This document shows positions 11,239 to 21,289 of a stretch of DNA of 64,000 nt, in pieces (the first letter of the stretch is position 1; every line of letters starts with the position of its first letter). The translations under genes and the position numbers were made by a program. The stretch comes from Agapetus fuscipes. Its lineage: Eukaryota; Arthropoda; Insecta; Trichoptera; Glossosomatidae. The stretch covers positions 1,488,001 to 1,552,000 of the forward strand of contig OX637340.1 in the NCBI GenBank assembly GCA_951799405.1, in the 5' to 3' direction. The notes beneath the pieces were generated by a model. It was not told where the DNA came from, did not search any database, and saw only the letters and a program-made list of their open reading frames with translations.

Positions 11239-11632
11239 AAATTTTACGTCACAATGCCCGGATTTACTGCGGCGCGGTTAATTAAGGCGCGTAATGCGAG
11301 TGTGAGGTTTGATGCAACAATGGACGGTTTGCCCGCGCACCGTGTACGCCAAACACGACGATTTTTCAGGCCATTTCAAATATCCCCGATGCATTGTCCG
11401 CTTCATTTGATGGGCAATTTTATTTTCGGATGCATTTGCGTGTACTCAAAGGGAAGGTAGAAAAATACTAGCGACCAATTGCGCACAATAATTTTTTTTA
11501 AGTATTTGGAGTATAAGCTCAAATTTCACTTTCGCATGATAAATAAATCGTCATTTGGTTTCATTTAGTTAACATTGATGGTCGTAAGTTTTTTTTTTTA
11601 AATCTCTGTTGTAATTTAAAAAAAAATAGGCT
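11239..11632. other. No gene seen
   Basis: Moderately GC-rich to about 11460 with a 68-codon open frame lacking recognisable domains, then AT-rich. Confidence 0.45.
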
Positions 11633-11886
11633 GAGATATTTGGTGAGCGCTGTTTTTGTGTGTATCACACCTCAAGAGCCCTCTGCGAGCTTGGTCTTTG
11701 CTGTTGCTGTAAGGCTTAATGGACCTTTAAATGACCGGTCTTTGGTAAAGGTTTATGAATTTTTCAACCCAGCGAAGAGCAAATTTGAAAATACAAATGG
11801 TATATTTTTTGTCCTCCGCCGGGATTCAAACCCACAACCTTCCATTTACGAGTCCAAAGTGTAACCACAGGACTACGGACCGGTTA
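11633..11886 (-). repeat. SINE-B with type-1 tail, inverted
   Basis: Minus strand: tRNA head (GTAGTCC, B box GGTTTGAATCCCG), conserved body, and the type-1 end that reads TGTGATACACACAAAAAC then GCGCTCACC. A short internal deletion removes the AATTGGCGCTTTGTAGCG part. Confidence 0.8.
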
Positions 11887-12311
11887 CCCTATATTTTTTT
11901 TTTGTTTCTCTTTGTGACATCAAAATAAAGGTAAAAAAAAAATTATGCACACATTATACTGTGGCAGACTCGTATTCATTTAAAAAAATATACACGACAA
12001 AGACACAAATAAAAGCATGTCCTCTTTCAGAGAACACATTGTCGTCTGGAAAAGCATTATCATCTTCATTTATGCATGACTCATGAAAATTAAAACACGA
12101 GCCTCTCTGGCGTACGTCGATTCGAGGTTTTTTTTGGCTCGTGTAGTGGCGGCACTTCATATAGACAGTGTCTGTCTCAAGTGAGTCTAGGGGGTTGTGT
12201 GGGCTTTTCCTTCTTCGTACGTGTGGCCACAGTAATCGTCAAACTGTGCGTTGTGTGACGAACGTGTCTAAAGAGGACATAAATTTCTTACATTGTTTTT
12301 TGTAAAAAAAA

Positions 12312-12630
12312 ATCCTGTGCAGGAGGCTCCCTAGATTTCAGAGACTCTAGGGATCTATGTCACTTGTTGTAGTGCTGCAGGGGTGTTTACAAGCTTGGTC
12401 GTCGCTACAAAGCGCCAATACTCAAGCAGATCTGATCCCGACTGATCAAGGAAGGCTGGGTGGACCTTTTAGTGACCAGTCTTTGATAAAGGTTTTATGA
12501 ATTGTTCAAACCAGCGAAGATCATATTTGAAAATATAAATGGTATATTTTTTTGTGCTCAGTCGGGATTCAAACCGACAACCTTCCATTTTCGAGTCCAA
12601 AGTGTTACCACTGGACTACGGACCGGTCAC
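12312..12630 (-). repeat. SINE-B with type-2 tail, inverted
   Basis: Same head and body as other SINE-B copies, but the 3' part is different (CTCTAGGGATC and CCTCCTGCACAGGATT on the inferred element strand or its complement) and ends in poly-A. Shares this tail with 12985 and 55300. Confidence 0.8.
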
Positions 12631-12631
12631 A

Positions 12632-12905
12632 ATTTACAATAATTGATCATATCTGCGTACCTATATGGTATTCACGTCTAAATGTTGAATGCAACTAATC
12701 AACTGATGCCCTTTTCAGTCCGTATACATATGTACAACAGGAATAATTCTTGTATATTCTAGATCATTCGATCTCTCGCTCATACCAGACCGCCTTTCTA
12801 TGTACCTTACTACTACCATCATACTAGAGCCAGACTGTTCTACACACTAGCGTAAATGTTCAGGCGCACGTGGGTACTTCAAATCCTTGGTTTGTAACAA
12901 TATAT
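12632..12905 (+). repeat. Family F repeat, copy 1
   Basis: About 270 bp shared with 19855-20198 and, more divergently, 57530-57825. Strong blocks are TCGATCTCTCGCTCA, CCTTACTACTACCATCAT and TGTTCTACACACTAGC. No coding motif or tRNA box was recognised. Nature unknown. Confidence 0.65.
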
Positions 12906-12984
12906 AGAAATCTAAAAACTGTTCCTTTTGAATGAATGTAATATGTGATGCATTTAAATTAAATAATTTAAAACGTGTACAGCA

Positions 12985-13318
12985 CTCGGACCGGTCCGTA
13001 GTCCGTTGTGGCAACACTTCGGACTCGTAAATATTTGGAAGGTTGTGGATTCGGATCCCGGCGGAGCACACAAAAATACCATTAATATTTCGAATGTGCT
13101 CTTTGCTGGGTTGAAGAATTCATAAGCCTTTACCAATGACCGGTCACCAAGGGTCCATCCAGCCTTACAGCAACTGGGTCTTGCTTGAGTATTGGCGCTT
13201 TGTAGCGACGACCAAGCTCGTACACCTCTGCGGCACTACAACAAGTGTCATAGACCCCTAGTGTCTTCAGAATCTAGGCAGTCTCCCGCACAGGATTTTC
13301 TTAAAAAAAAAAAAAGAG
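12985..13318 (+). repeat. SINE-B with type-2 tail and poly-A
   Basis: Starts GGACCGGTCCGTAGTCC, has a B-box-like GGATTCGGATCCC, the SINE-B body, the type-2 tail ending CCCGCACAGGATTT, and a run of A. Confidence 0.85.
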
Positions 13319-13352
13319 AAGAATTACACGTGTCTCGTGTCTGATATGTTTC

Positions 13353-13614
13353 TAATCTAATCTAATCTAATCTAAGTTGCAAAGATATGTTACATTGGAG
13401 ATTCACATTACATGCATTCTCACAACCAGACACGTACAAGTTCGCGCTTGCACATGCCTTATGTGAACCTACAACATAAAAAAAAATCTCAAATGGACAT
13501 ACACACTGCAACTCTTGCCGTCCTTCCCTGAGACAGGTGTGACATTGGCAAAGAGAACCATTTTTACAGCATGGGTGGTCAGCCGCATACCAACCTATAA
13601 GTCAAGGAACACAC
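13353..13614 (-). repeat. nLTR-2 3' UTR with (TTAGA)n tail
   Basis: Full ~250 bp unit, inverted, ending in four TCTAA units on the plus strand at 13353-13373. Confidence 0.85.
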
Positions 13615-14208
13615 ACGACAAATTACATTTTATACATCACTAAATTATAATATCCAAATACAAAATATCCATTTACAAATAAAAACAAATTCCAATTTAA
13701 TACAAAATAATATTGTAACAATGAAAAAGTTGATTTATTTATTGAGTGCTTTTGAGGTTTTCACACATGGATTATTAGATTAGATAAGATTAGATTAGAT
13801 TAGATGACATGTCAAAAAAAACACATTTTTTTTTATAATTTTGAAAAAAAAAAATGTTTTCAATGTGTCTTGAAGGAAAAAAAGTTCATGATTCACTGAA
13901 GTATGTAGGAGACCGACTCCCCGTGAAGAACAATGCAAGGGAGAGAGAACGCCTCACCCCCTCCATACTACCCTCAGGGTCTGTAGCGCCTACATGATGG
14001 ATGACAGATTTCGACCCCGAATGTAACAAAATGTATTAAAATGTGATGTGAGAATAAACTTTCATGTTACTTGCGCCTTGGAAGAGGAAAAAAGTAAGTA
14101 TTGTTGTTTTCTGATATGAAAAAGTATTTTTTTGTTGTTGCTCATATTTTTTTGTATAAATTTTCAAATGAAACTCATTTCAGTCCTATATTTTGTATTG
14201 TTTGTGTA
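13615..14208. other. No gene seen; short (GATTA)n at ~13770
   Basis: AT-rich, with a short GATTA-type microsatellite and poly-A/T runs. Nothing else was recognised. Confidence 0.45.
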
Positions 14209-14723
14209 CTGTAACTGTAACTGTATCCTGCCGCCGTTCCACTAGGGGTGGCCGGTACCTCCGCAGATGCGCCTCCACTTTTTTCTGTCCTTACAAACCA
14301 CTTTCATTTCCTCAATATTCATCACCTTTTTCATACATACTCTTCTCTTATTCTCACTCTGCAGGTTCCATTCTTTCGCAATCTCACCTATTTGGTCTAA
14401 CCATTCTTTCCTCGGCCTTCCCCTTCCGCGCTTTCCTCTGACATTTCCTTTATACACTTTCTTCGTTAGTCGTTCATCATCTATTCTTTCGAGATGTCCG
14501 AACCATCTCATCGTACTTTTTTGTACTCTCATTCTCATATTCTCTTTTATACCACACTCGTTCATCACCCAATCATTACGTACTCTATCATTCAGTGTCT
14601 TTCCAGCCATTGCTCTCAGGTAAGCCATTTCAACCGTACATACTTTACTCAGTTCACATTCATTAACTGTCCACGCCTCACTTCCATACATCAATGTCGT
14701 ATTAACAGTGTGAAAATTCATTT
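14209..14723 (-). pseudogene. nLTR-1 LINE ORF C-terminus
   Basis: A 159-codon minus-strand frame (14721-14242) carries features typical of the C-terminal region of arthropod LINE ORF2 proteins: YGSEAWT near residue 13, MRWFGHLERIDDERL around 70-84, then a very basic KRGRGRPRKEWLDQI stretch and a cysteine near the end. The 3' end is followed by (ACAGTT)n. RT and endonuclease are missing, so it is a 5'-truncated copy. Best copy of this family in the window. Confidence 0.75.
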
Positions 14724-14901
14724 TGACTTTTTAATAAAATTGAAACGTTTTCTTAAATATTTTTTTTTAATTTTATTGTAACTGATTATGATCTTAATCG
14801 AAAACGTTCATAAATATTAATTGAAATAAATTGATAACTGGTGAAAAGAAACAGTGTTTTTATTGGAATTTGATTCTAACAAAATATTTAAAATCATTTC
14901 A

Positions 14902-15235
14902 GTCAAGTCGATAGCGCAGTTGGTTGAATAATTGAATTTCATGCCAAGAGCTAGGGTTCAATTATTACCGAGGGTGACAGCAATGATTTTCCCTTTTCGG
15001 AGTTTATTTCAAATACAAAATAAAATACTGGAAAAGTAGACGCCAGCCTTCAAAAGAAATGAGAACGAGCCCCCTTGGGAGCTGAGAAAACACCCACTTT
15101 AACTGAAGAGGTCGGCCTTAGGCTGGCCCCCTACCTGTAAAAATAAATATCCACTCCTAGTGAAGGAATTGGCATGAAGAAACGCCACTTAACTGTGAAA
15201 ATAAATAGACTTTACACATCCCTCGCTACAACTTT
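14902..15235 (+). repeat. SINE-A copy, divergent
   Basis: A-box-like TAGCGCAGTTGGTTGAA and a decayed B box are followed by the SINE-A body, with a rearranged 3' end. Confidence 0.7.
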
Positions 15236-15254
15236 GGAGACAATACGCCAAGAA

Positions 15255-15440
15255 TTTGCACAGCGGGACCGTTGTGCTGGAACCAGCTACCTCTGAAGCT
15301 GAGGACGGAGACCGGTGAAGAATGTTTCAAGAAGGAGTTGAAGACGTTCATGTTTTTCAAGAAGCAAGTGAAGGATGGTCGCCCTTGGGGTGGCTGAAGC
15401 CACTAAACGGCACCCAAGAGAGAAAAATTATCCAACTATA
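15255..15440 (+). pseudogene. nLTR-3 LINE C-terminus, divergent fragment
   Basis: Codes a GPLCWNQLPLKLR-like stretch followed by FKKELKTFMFFKK, the end of a CR1/L2-like ORF2. It lies immediately 5' of a better copy of a related LINE. Confidence 0.6.
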
Positions 15441-15473
15441 TATAAATATTTATATACTGTTTGTGCAACTTAG

Positions 15474-15920
15474 TTGCAAACCAAACACTGTCACATAACT
15501 CCGCTTTTAGAGCGACTCCACTGGCTGAGGTTTCCTCAACGCGTCAAATTTAAACTTGGACTTATCACATACAAAGCTCTCCATGATGCAGCTCCTTTCT
15601 ACATCCAAGAGCTGATTGTCTCAAAAGTCCTGGGCTCAAGGGAGCAAACACTAAGATCAGCAGAGAACGGAGCGGAAACCCTGCTAAATGAACCTAGAAG
15701 AAAAATTACCACTGTTTTCGGAGACCGTGCTTTTGCAGTGGCCGGCCCTGCGACCTGGAATCAACTACCACCAGAAATCCGGAGGTCTAAGACGATTGAG
15801 GACCTAAAGAGGAGGATGAAGACATTTTTCTTCGCCCAATAAAAAACTAAGCGCCTTTGGAGTGACATTGAGTTACGAAACGGCGCTTATAAGGAAATCA
15901 TCATAATCATCATCATGTTG
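15474..15920 (+). pseudogene. nLTR-3 LINE (CR1/L2-like) C-terminus and 3' end
   Basis: The 122-codon frame begins at the characteristic HITPLLERLHWLRFPQRV region, then TYKALHDAAPFY, LRSAENG, RAFAVAGPATWNQLP and a final basic amphipathic stretch. This is the conserved segment downstream of RT in CR1/L2-type elements. The 3' UTR GCGCTTATAAGGAAATC ends in an (ATC)n tail. Shares its 3' end with 58575-58905. 5'-truncated. Confidence 0.75.
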
Positions 15921-16189
15921 TGGTTTGAATGCATCATGTAAGGTTGGGTACAACACACATGAATAATTTACATTTTACTTAATTTCTGTACCTGAAATAA
16001 ATTCATAATAAAAAGGCGCAATTCCATGATCCGGAGATGAAACGTTAACCGAAAATCTGATTTATTTATGAGCTTTGAGACTGTTGCACTCTCACTAACC
16101 CTCCCTAGTAAAAGTGATTACGGCCCGCAGGGAAATGGTTGACTTACTGTATCTGTGAGCTAGAAATTATTTCAACGAAAATATACTAC

Positions 16190-16460
16190 AAAGGAGCTCC
16201 TGCCTAACATTAAGCAGAAAAAGCTTATATACTTCGGTCACCTTTTGAGGATTGAGAAGTACCGTCTCCTTCATCTATCGTACAGGGTAAGATTGAGGGG
16301 AGAAGATCTCAGAGACGCCGAAGGACATCGTGGCTGAAAAACCTGCGACAGTGGTTCGGCAGAAGCACCAAGCCCCTGTTTCAAGCCGCAGCATCTAAAT
16401 TCAAAATAGCCATAATGATAGCCGATCTTCGATAAAAGTGGCACAAAATGAAGAAGAAGA
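16190..16460 (+). pseudogene. nLTR-4 LINE C-terminus with (GAA)n tail
   Basis: Codes YFGHLLRIEKYRLL, then RRRRTSWLKNLRQWFGRS and AAASKFKIAIMIADLR before the stop, followed by GAAGAAGAAGA. This is a common end of insect LINE ORF2 proteins. Inserted into family I. Confidence 0.65.
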
Positions 16461-16754
16461 AGATATATCTGTTTCAACCTACTTACGTAAATGGTCATCA
16501 GTAAGAAAGAGAACAAAGAACTTCAAAGTTGCATTTCCATGTGTACAAAAAAACTCGGGAGAATGTAAAAATGATTTTGTAAAGGTGCGTACTACGCCCG
16601 GATCAGTCTTAACATGGACGCATGCGGTATAAATTTTGTGATCGATAAAATTGACGAATTTCAAAGGAAAAAAACATTATTTTAAGACATTAATTGGGTT
16701 TTAAAGAATGAAAAAAACGGATTTTACTGACCGTGCAAAAGAGAAGAACGATTT

Positions 16755-16796
16755 TCTCTACGTTTCATCGGAGTCATATCCGACGTCTTCAAGAGA
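16755..16796 (-). ncRNA. Hammerhead-like motif, one core change
   Basis: Minus strand: helix I TCTC/GAGA, core TTGAAGA (C3 changed to T), helix II GTCGGA/TCCGAT, then GAAACGTA. An extra nucleotide sits between the core and helix II, as in the other copies of this window. Confidence 0.4.
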
Positions 16797-17164
16797 CGTG
16801 TGTCCTCTATAAAGAGGAACCAAAATTTTGGGTGTCAAAACACAAAACGGAGAAAGCAAAAAAACATAAAATTTGACACGTAAAAACATGTTTTGTATGA
16901 CCACACAACTGCAATGTTTGACAGGACTGAGACAAATGTAGTATACCCCCATTGAAACCATGCAGTCTACTTTATTATCATTTTTGCCTCATTTTAAAAG
17001 GGAAGCCGAAGGGAATCGAGTTGTATGGCTCCCTTCGCCACTGCTATACACTATTATCAATGCAGTAAGTTAGTCTAGATTTTCAGCAGTATCTTTGTGA
17101 AAGTTCATTTTAATACAATAAAATAAAAATTGCTTTGTTATAATTCACATGAGTTTATTTTTGG

Positions 17165-17213
17165 ACACGACCAGTTTCGGGAGAAGCAGTACCAAGTTCC
17201 CATCTTCAGGTGT
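17165..17213 (-). ncRNA. Hammerhead-like ribozyme candidate (left arm)
   Basis: Minus strand: helix I ACAC/GTGT, core CTGAAGA, helix II GGGA/TCCC, then GAAAC-TG-GTC, with predicted cleavage after that GTC. All canonical core bases are present except one extra T between the core and helix II. Confidence 0.5.
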
Positions 17214-17232
17214 AAATAGAAAGTTTATATTT

Positions 17233-17277
17233 ACACCTGAAGATGGGAGGTACTGCTTCTTCCGAAACTGGTCGTGT
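17233..17277 (+). ncRNA. Hammerhead-like ribozyme candidate (right arm)
   Basis: Helix I ACAC (17233-17236) pairs with GTGT (17274-17277). Core CTGAAGA is at 17237-17243, GAAA at 17264-17267, and a two-base-pair helix III with TG loop leads to GTC at 17271-17273. Helix II is GGGA with TTCC. An extra T44-equivalent separates the core from helix II. Self-cleavage is inference. Confidence 0.5.
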
Positions 17278-17429
17278 CCAAAAATAAACTCATGTGAATT
17301 ATAACAAAGCAATTTTTATTTTATTGCAGTAAGTTAGTCTCTGCTGCTCTATGTTATTACTCAATGGGTGCGCCTCTGGGACCAAAGGGGGGGGGGGAAG
17401 CTTACCTTTGATATTATTTTATTATTGTT

Positions 17430-17545
17430 ACGCCCTCCACCTGTCAGCGCTAAACCCCAAAATATCACAATTAAACTCAAGCAAAGCGTTTTACCAAAAA
17501 TGTATGAAAACTGAAACGTTCACTAGAGGCGCTCTTGAGATTGCA
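17430..17545. repeat. Family G MITE-like copy
   Basis: Contains TTAAACTCAAGC, AAAGCGTTTTACCAAAAA and ATGAAAACTGAAACGTTCAC, blocks shared with 47.2, 48.7 and 51.1 kb. Confidence 0.4.
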
Positions 17546-17685
17546 TAAATTTGTGATACATCACTCAAGTGAATTGTTAAATACTTATGGCGTTGATTGC
17601 AGATTTACAACTGAGAATATTCACTTATCTTGACAGAGCAATGTTATTTTAATTTGTGAGAAATCAACGCTCCCTTACAGTACCC

Positions 17686-17817
17686 CGAGTAGGTACAAGA
17701 TATTGCGTAAATCGAAAAAATGTATGAAAACTAAATCACTCTCTAGGAGTGCCGTCGTATATTCCATACGTTTTCTATTCACGCAATGTTTTATACTCGC
17801 GGTACTGAAGTTGCGTT
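17686..17817. mobile_element. Family G MITE with recognisable terminal inverted repeats
   Basis: The left end AGTACCCCGAGTA and right end TACTCGCGGTACT are imperfect inverted repeats. Inner ATATTGCGTAAAT pairs with ATTCACGCAATGT. The unit is ~130 bp and non-coding. Confidence 0.5.
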
Positions 17818-17819
17818 TT

Positions 17820-19850
17820 GCCACGCACCCTTGGAATGCGCCCATTGTTGTAAGTTAAGATTCAATTATGAATAAACTTTGTGCATTTGGCTGGGTGTGA
17901 AAATAAATTGAATTTAAATGTTTCTTTTGAAGTGAGTTGCAAATAAAACCAAATGTAATGCAAACAGAAATTAATTGTTGGTGGTTTTAAACAGGCCTAA
18001 GAAATTTTTAATCAAAGAACAAATTTTTATCCTCTGAATAGTCAACTGAATTAATCAGTCAAGTATTAAAAAAAAATGCTAATTTTCCAAATTTTAATTT
18101 TGAATTTGAGTGCGCATTCACCTAAAAAGACATTTTTTATAAGTAAAACCGATTATATTTATAAATAAATAATTTAAAAGTGAAATTTAAAATTTGTCTA
18201 CTTACATGTATTAAAACATTTTATTTTGTCAAAAAATCATTAGTATGGAAAAATGGAAACATATGATTTAATTTCGTTTAAACAAATAGTTTTAATTTAT
18301 TAAGAAACACGTATATCTAACTGTAAATATATAAAATAACAATATTATATTAAAGCTTTTGAAGGGACTTGCAGCTTTTGTGATTATTTTAAATTGATTC
18401 ATAATCTAGTCTGAAAAAATATCAGTAAAAAATGCTGTAGATTTTGCAGAAAAATGGCTGAAAATTCAAAATAATTTGTGCCTTTGTAAACACGATCAGA
18501 AGTGCAATTCTCGATGTTCGGTTGCACTAAAGATATTAGTTGCCGGTGGAGATTAATAGCCCTTGCGAAAGAGTTCCTTTGCCGTTTTGCGATTCTCGTT
18601 CATACCGACCTTCCGACTATCCTTACAAGGGACAGCAATGGGTTTTGTATGTTTTTTCTCGATTGGCCAGACTGACGGATGATCGATGTGATAATCGTCC
18701 GACAGGTGCCAGCCCAAAGGGTAAATTTCCCCATATATTTAAAAAAAATACTAAAACTTCATCAAAAAGTAGTAAAACAATAATAAGTGCAAATAAGTAC
18801 GAAACAACGGAATGAAAATACATAAAACTACATTACAATGTAATATAAAACTCAGTTCTCAACAATACAATGTTTGGTGAAAACTATTGTTTATATTGTA
18901 CTTTTACTCCTTCAACTTGTTAAAACTAGCCCAATTTATTTTAATTAAAAAATTTAAGGTGATTTGTTTATTTCAGATATGTTAAAATTAGGAAATGATT
19001 ATAAATAACATTTTATGTGAAATTATTTTTCCTTGGACTTTGGGGGCAATTCTCATAGTTCACAGCTCTCGCATAGCAGGCTGGCAAATCAGGCTAACTT
19101 CACGTCTGCTGTCAACTGACATTTGACAATTAAATCTATGCTTAAATCTTTGTAAATTGAGCGTTATAATGATTGAAAATCACTTGTAAATAATTATGTT
19201 TACAATTTATCACAAATGAAGAAGAAACTGTGAAAAAATAACGCAATTTCTTTGTGCAAATTTATTGTTGTCAAAAGCATAATAATTATCTGCATGACGT
19301 ACTTAGCGACGCGCATATTATGCCGTTCAATGCCAATTTTCGTAAGATCGTAATTCCTATTCTACGTCATAATTTCCTATAATAATGTCACGTGGGTCAC
19401 AAATAAACATAAGGAATGAGTTTGCGAATACATTTATTTAGGTCATTAAAGAAAATAAGTCATATATTTGTAATAATCTACTGACAATTTCTGTCCTTCG
19501 CTGTACGGCGGGGTAAATCGGCCGCGCTATATTTTGACAGTTCCGGGAGATTCCTCACCTTTATAAGAAATAGCCTTCAGCCAAATTTTCAAACGAGAAT
19601 CACAATTCACCTTTCATTCGGCAACGAATCGGTATCAGTCGCCTTCGGCCTCGCCTTTGAGATCCCGAATAGCCCTTCAGAAAAGTTCACCAGAACTCGA
19701 GTCTACGTTTCTGTCCTTTTACAAGGCTACGCCAAAAATCGGTTGAGTTTTGAGCTCTTCAAATGACAGTAAAATTTTATTGTAAGAATTATCGGAGGGA
19801 TTGTTAATTTTGAAAAAATGGTTTTTCATTTCATCAAACGCATTACAAAA
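17820..19850. other. No gene or recognised repeat over ~2 kb
   Basis: AT-rich, with slightly GC-richer patches at about 18540-18730 and 19490-19760. Short open frames there (91 codons at 18540) have no known motif. Could include unique intronic or intergenic DNA. Confidence 0.45.
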
Positions 19851-19854
19851 CTTT

Positions 19855-20198
19855 GCTACGATTTTACTAGAGTTCTCTTTTAATTACACTGCAATTATTT
19901 AAACAGCTTTTTTTTTTACACGGTTTGGTTTACAATTGACAATAATTGATAATCTTTGCGGATATGGTATTTACGTCTAAAAATTGGATGCAACTCATCC
20001 ACTGATGCCCTTCCGTATATATAAGTACAAAAAAGATCATTCTTGCATATTCCAGATCATTCGATCTCTCGCTCACACCAGACCGCCGTTTTATGTACAT
20101 ACCTTACTACTACCATCATACTAGACCCAGATTGTTCTACACACTAGCATACATGTTCAGGCGCTCGTGGGTACTTCAAATGCTTAGTTGGTAACAAT
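19855..20198 (+). repeat. Family F repeat, copy 2
   Basis: The longest of three copies. Interrupted or bounded at its right end by the HHR element at 20209. Confidence 0.65.
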
Positions 20199-20208
20199 AT
20201 ATTTAATT

Positions 20209-20410
20209 ATTTAAAAATTAAAATGGATAAAAACAGAGTTTGAATTCACTTATTTATTTCTTTTTTTGTGCTCGAACATTTTCGCCTAATGAGGTATCTA
20301 CAGGAGTAGAATGGTTACAAAAATATATTAAAAATCTGTTTTTATCCATTTGAATTTTTAAAATAGTTAAAAATGGACTTTCACTGTGTAAATAGATTAA
20401 CACTAAAAAA
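20209..20410 (-). mobile_element. HHR element with 10 bp target duplication
   Basis: A 202 bp unit bounded by ATATTTAATT at 20199-20208 and again at 20411-20420. Minus strand order: GTGTAAATAGATT-type palindrome, GTGAAAGTCCATTTTT, an inverted-repeat arm (CAAATGGATAAAAACAG), the hammerhead-like centre, then the matching arm (CTGTTTTTATCCATTTT). No ORF, so non-autonomous. Penelope-like relatives are a plausible source of machinery. Confidence 0.7.
20271..20306 (-). ncRNA. Hammerhead-like motif, one core change
   Basis: Minus strand: helix I CTC/GAG, core CTGTAGA (A6 changed to T), helix II ACCT/AGGC around CATT, then GAAAA-TG-TTC. The 3' core and cleavage triplet are intact. Confidence 0.45.
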
Positions 20411-20829
20411 ATATTTAATTGCATCTGCCATGCTAAATACACTTTGTTTCAAAGCAGATACGTCTTGATCTGCCTTGGCTGATGAAATCTTGAGTTTTGT
20501 TTGCGAGTACGCCCATTAGACGTGAAACATTGTAAATAATTGAATGCTCGTCACAAGTAAAGTTGCGATGACAAACTTGATGCGAGCGCGTAACGTCTCC
20601 TCCTTGCTTGGGGTTGATGTCACGTGCGTGTACCCCTTCCACCACGTGTCACGACAAATCGTTGACAGATAAATCGTCCACTTTTCGGTCACATGACAGA
20701 TCGTCCACATGAGTTTTTGGTCAACGACAACTAAGCCACAGATAACTCTCTACAGACGCATCGGTAACACGACAGTTAGAACTTCCATGAAACAGGGGTC
20801 ATTGGCCAAATGAACTTTTTTTACAATAT

Positions 20830-21220
20830 TGTTATGTAAATAGTACTTAGTTATAAACAAAATGAATAGGGTAGGTGTATATAGACTCTAGCTGTAGGAT
20901 AAATTATTATTATTAAGTACATAGAGTAAGCAAATATGATATAAGTAGTATAAGTATTGGAACTTTGTAGAATATGATAGATGTTTCCAGACGAATCTAT
21001 GCCCAGAATGTTCTGATTGTAGTAACTATATAAGGCGAGATTTGCCTGCAAGTAGTTCAATCTCGAAATACTCTTGGCCATTACAGACCAACTCAGTGAA
21101 AGTCAACCATCCAAGTGAAACTGTGTAAAATAAATTGTGAACTAAAATAGATAAATCTCCGGCTGCTTCAATTAAGAAGACCATCATTCTAAATTTTAAA
21201 ATATTAAAACGAACACTTCA
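20830..21220 (+). mobile_element. LTR-H solo LTR, 391 bp
   Basis: Starts TGTTATG and ends CACTTCA, flanked by ATAT on both sides (20826-20829 and 21221-21224), a 4 bp duplication as made by Ty3/gypsy integrases. Contains a TATA box, a leader with AAGGCGAGATTTGCCTGCA, AATAAA signals and a GAAGACCA block near the end. No internal region remains. Confidence 0.85.
20960..21033 (+). promoter_or_regulatory. HSE-like sites and TATA box in LTR
   Basis: GAActTTGtaGAA at 20960-20972 is a three-unit heat shock element with one mismatch. GAAtgTTC at 21006-21013 is a perfect two-unit site. TATATAA is at 21027-21033. Confidence 0.5.
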
Positions 21221-21289
21221 ATATGAATGGTCAGCCTCATACTAATTTAAAACTCAAGGAATGATGGAAAAATTGTGTGGATGCAAAGT

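Larger units (their letters stand above)
16150..16960 (+). repeat. Family I repeat, copy 1 (interrupted)
   Basis: Matches 21690-22078 in inverse orientation (GTTTCAACCTA, CATTTCCATGTGTACA, AATGTTTGACAGGAC). Relative to that copy it is split by a LINE fragment (16190-16460) and by a ~130 bp segment with a hammerhead-like core (about 16697-16828). Nature unknown. Confidence 0.6.
17110..17328. mobile_element. HHR element: ~220 bp palindrome
   Basis: Two arms of roughly 100 bp (AATAAAATAAAAATTGC outward, ACCTGAAGATGGGA inward) are near-perfect inverted repeats around a short AT spacer. Each arm carries a full hammerhead-like core. The flank GTGAAAGTTCATTTTAA resembles the end of the HHR elements at 20.2 and 28.7 kb, pointing to one superfamily. 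Confidence 0.7.
20785..21262 (-). repeat. nLTR-2 3' UTR fragment split by a solo LTR
   Basis: 20785-20829 (GAAACAGGGGTCATTGG) and 21221-21262 (AATGGTCAGCCTCATAC) are adjacent parts of the nLTR-2 unit. The LTR at 20830-21220 separates them. Confidence 0.7.

Noticed and set aside
10813..11240. Three overlapping minus-strand frames of ~130 codons
   Set aside because: They are cysteine/valine-only translations of the CA microsatellite.
14267..14623. 118-codon plus-strand frame rich in hydrophobic residues
   Set aside because: It lies antisense to the nLTR-1 ORF C-terminus and mirrors its basic codons.
15113..15140. Hammerhead core CTGAAGAGGTCGGCC
   Set aside because: It is SINE-A body sequence. 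No GAAA element follows.
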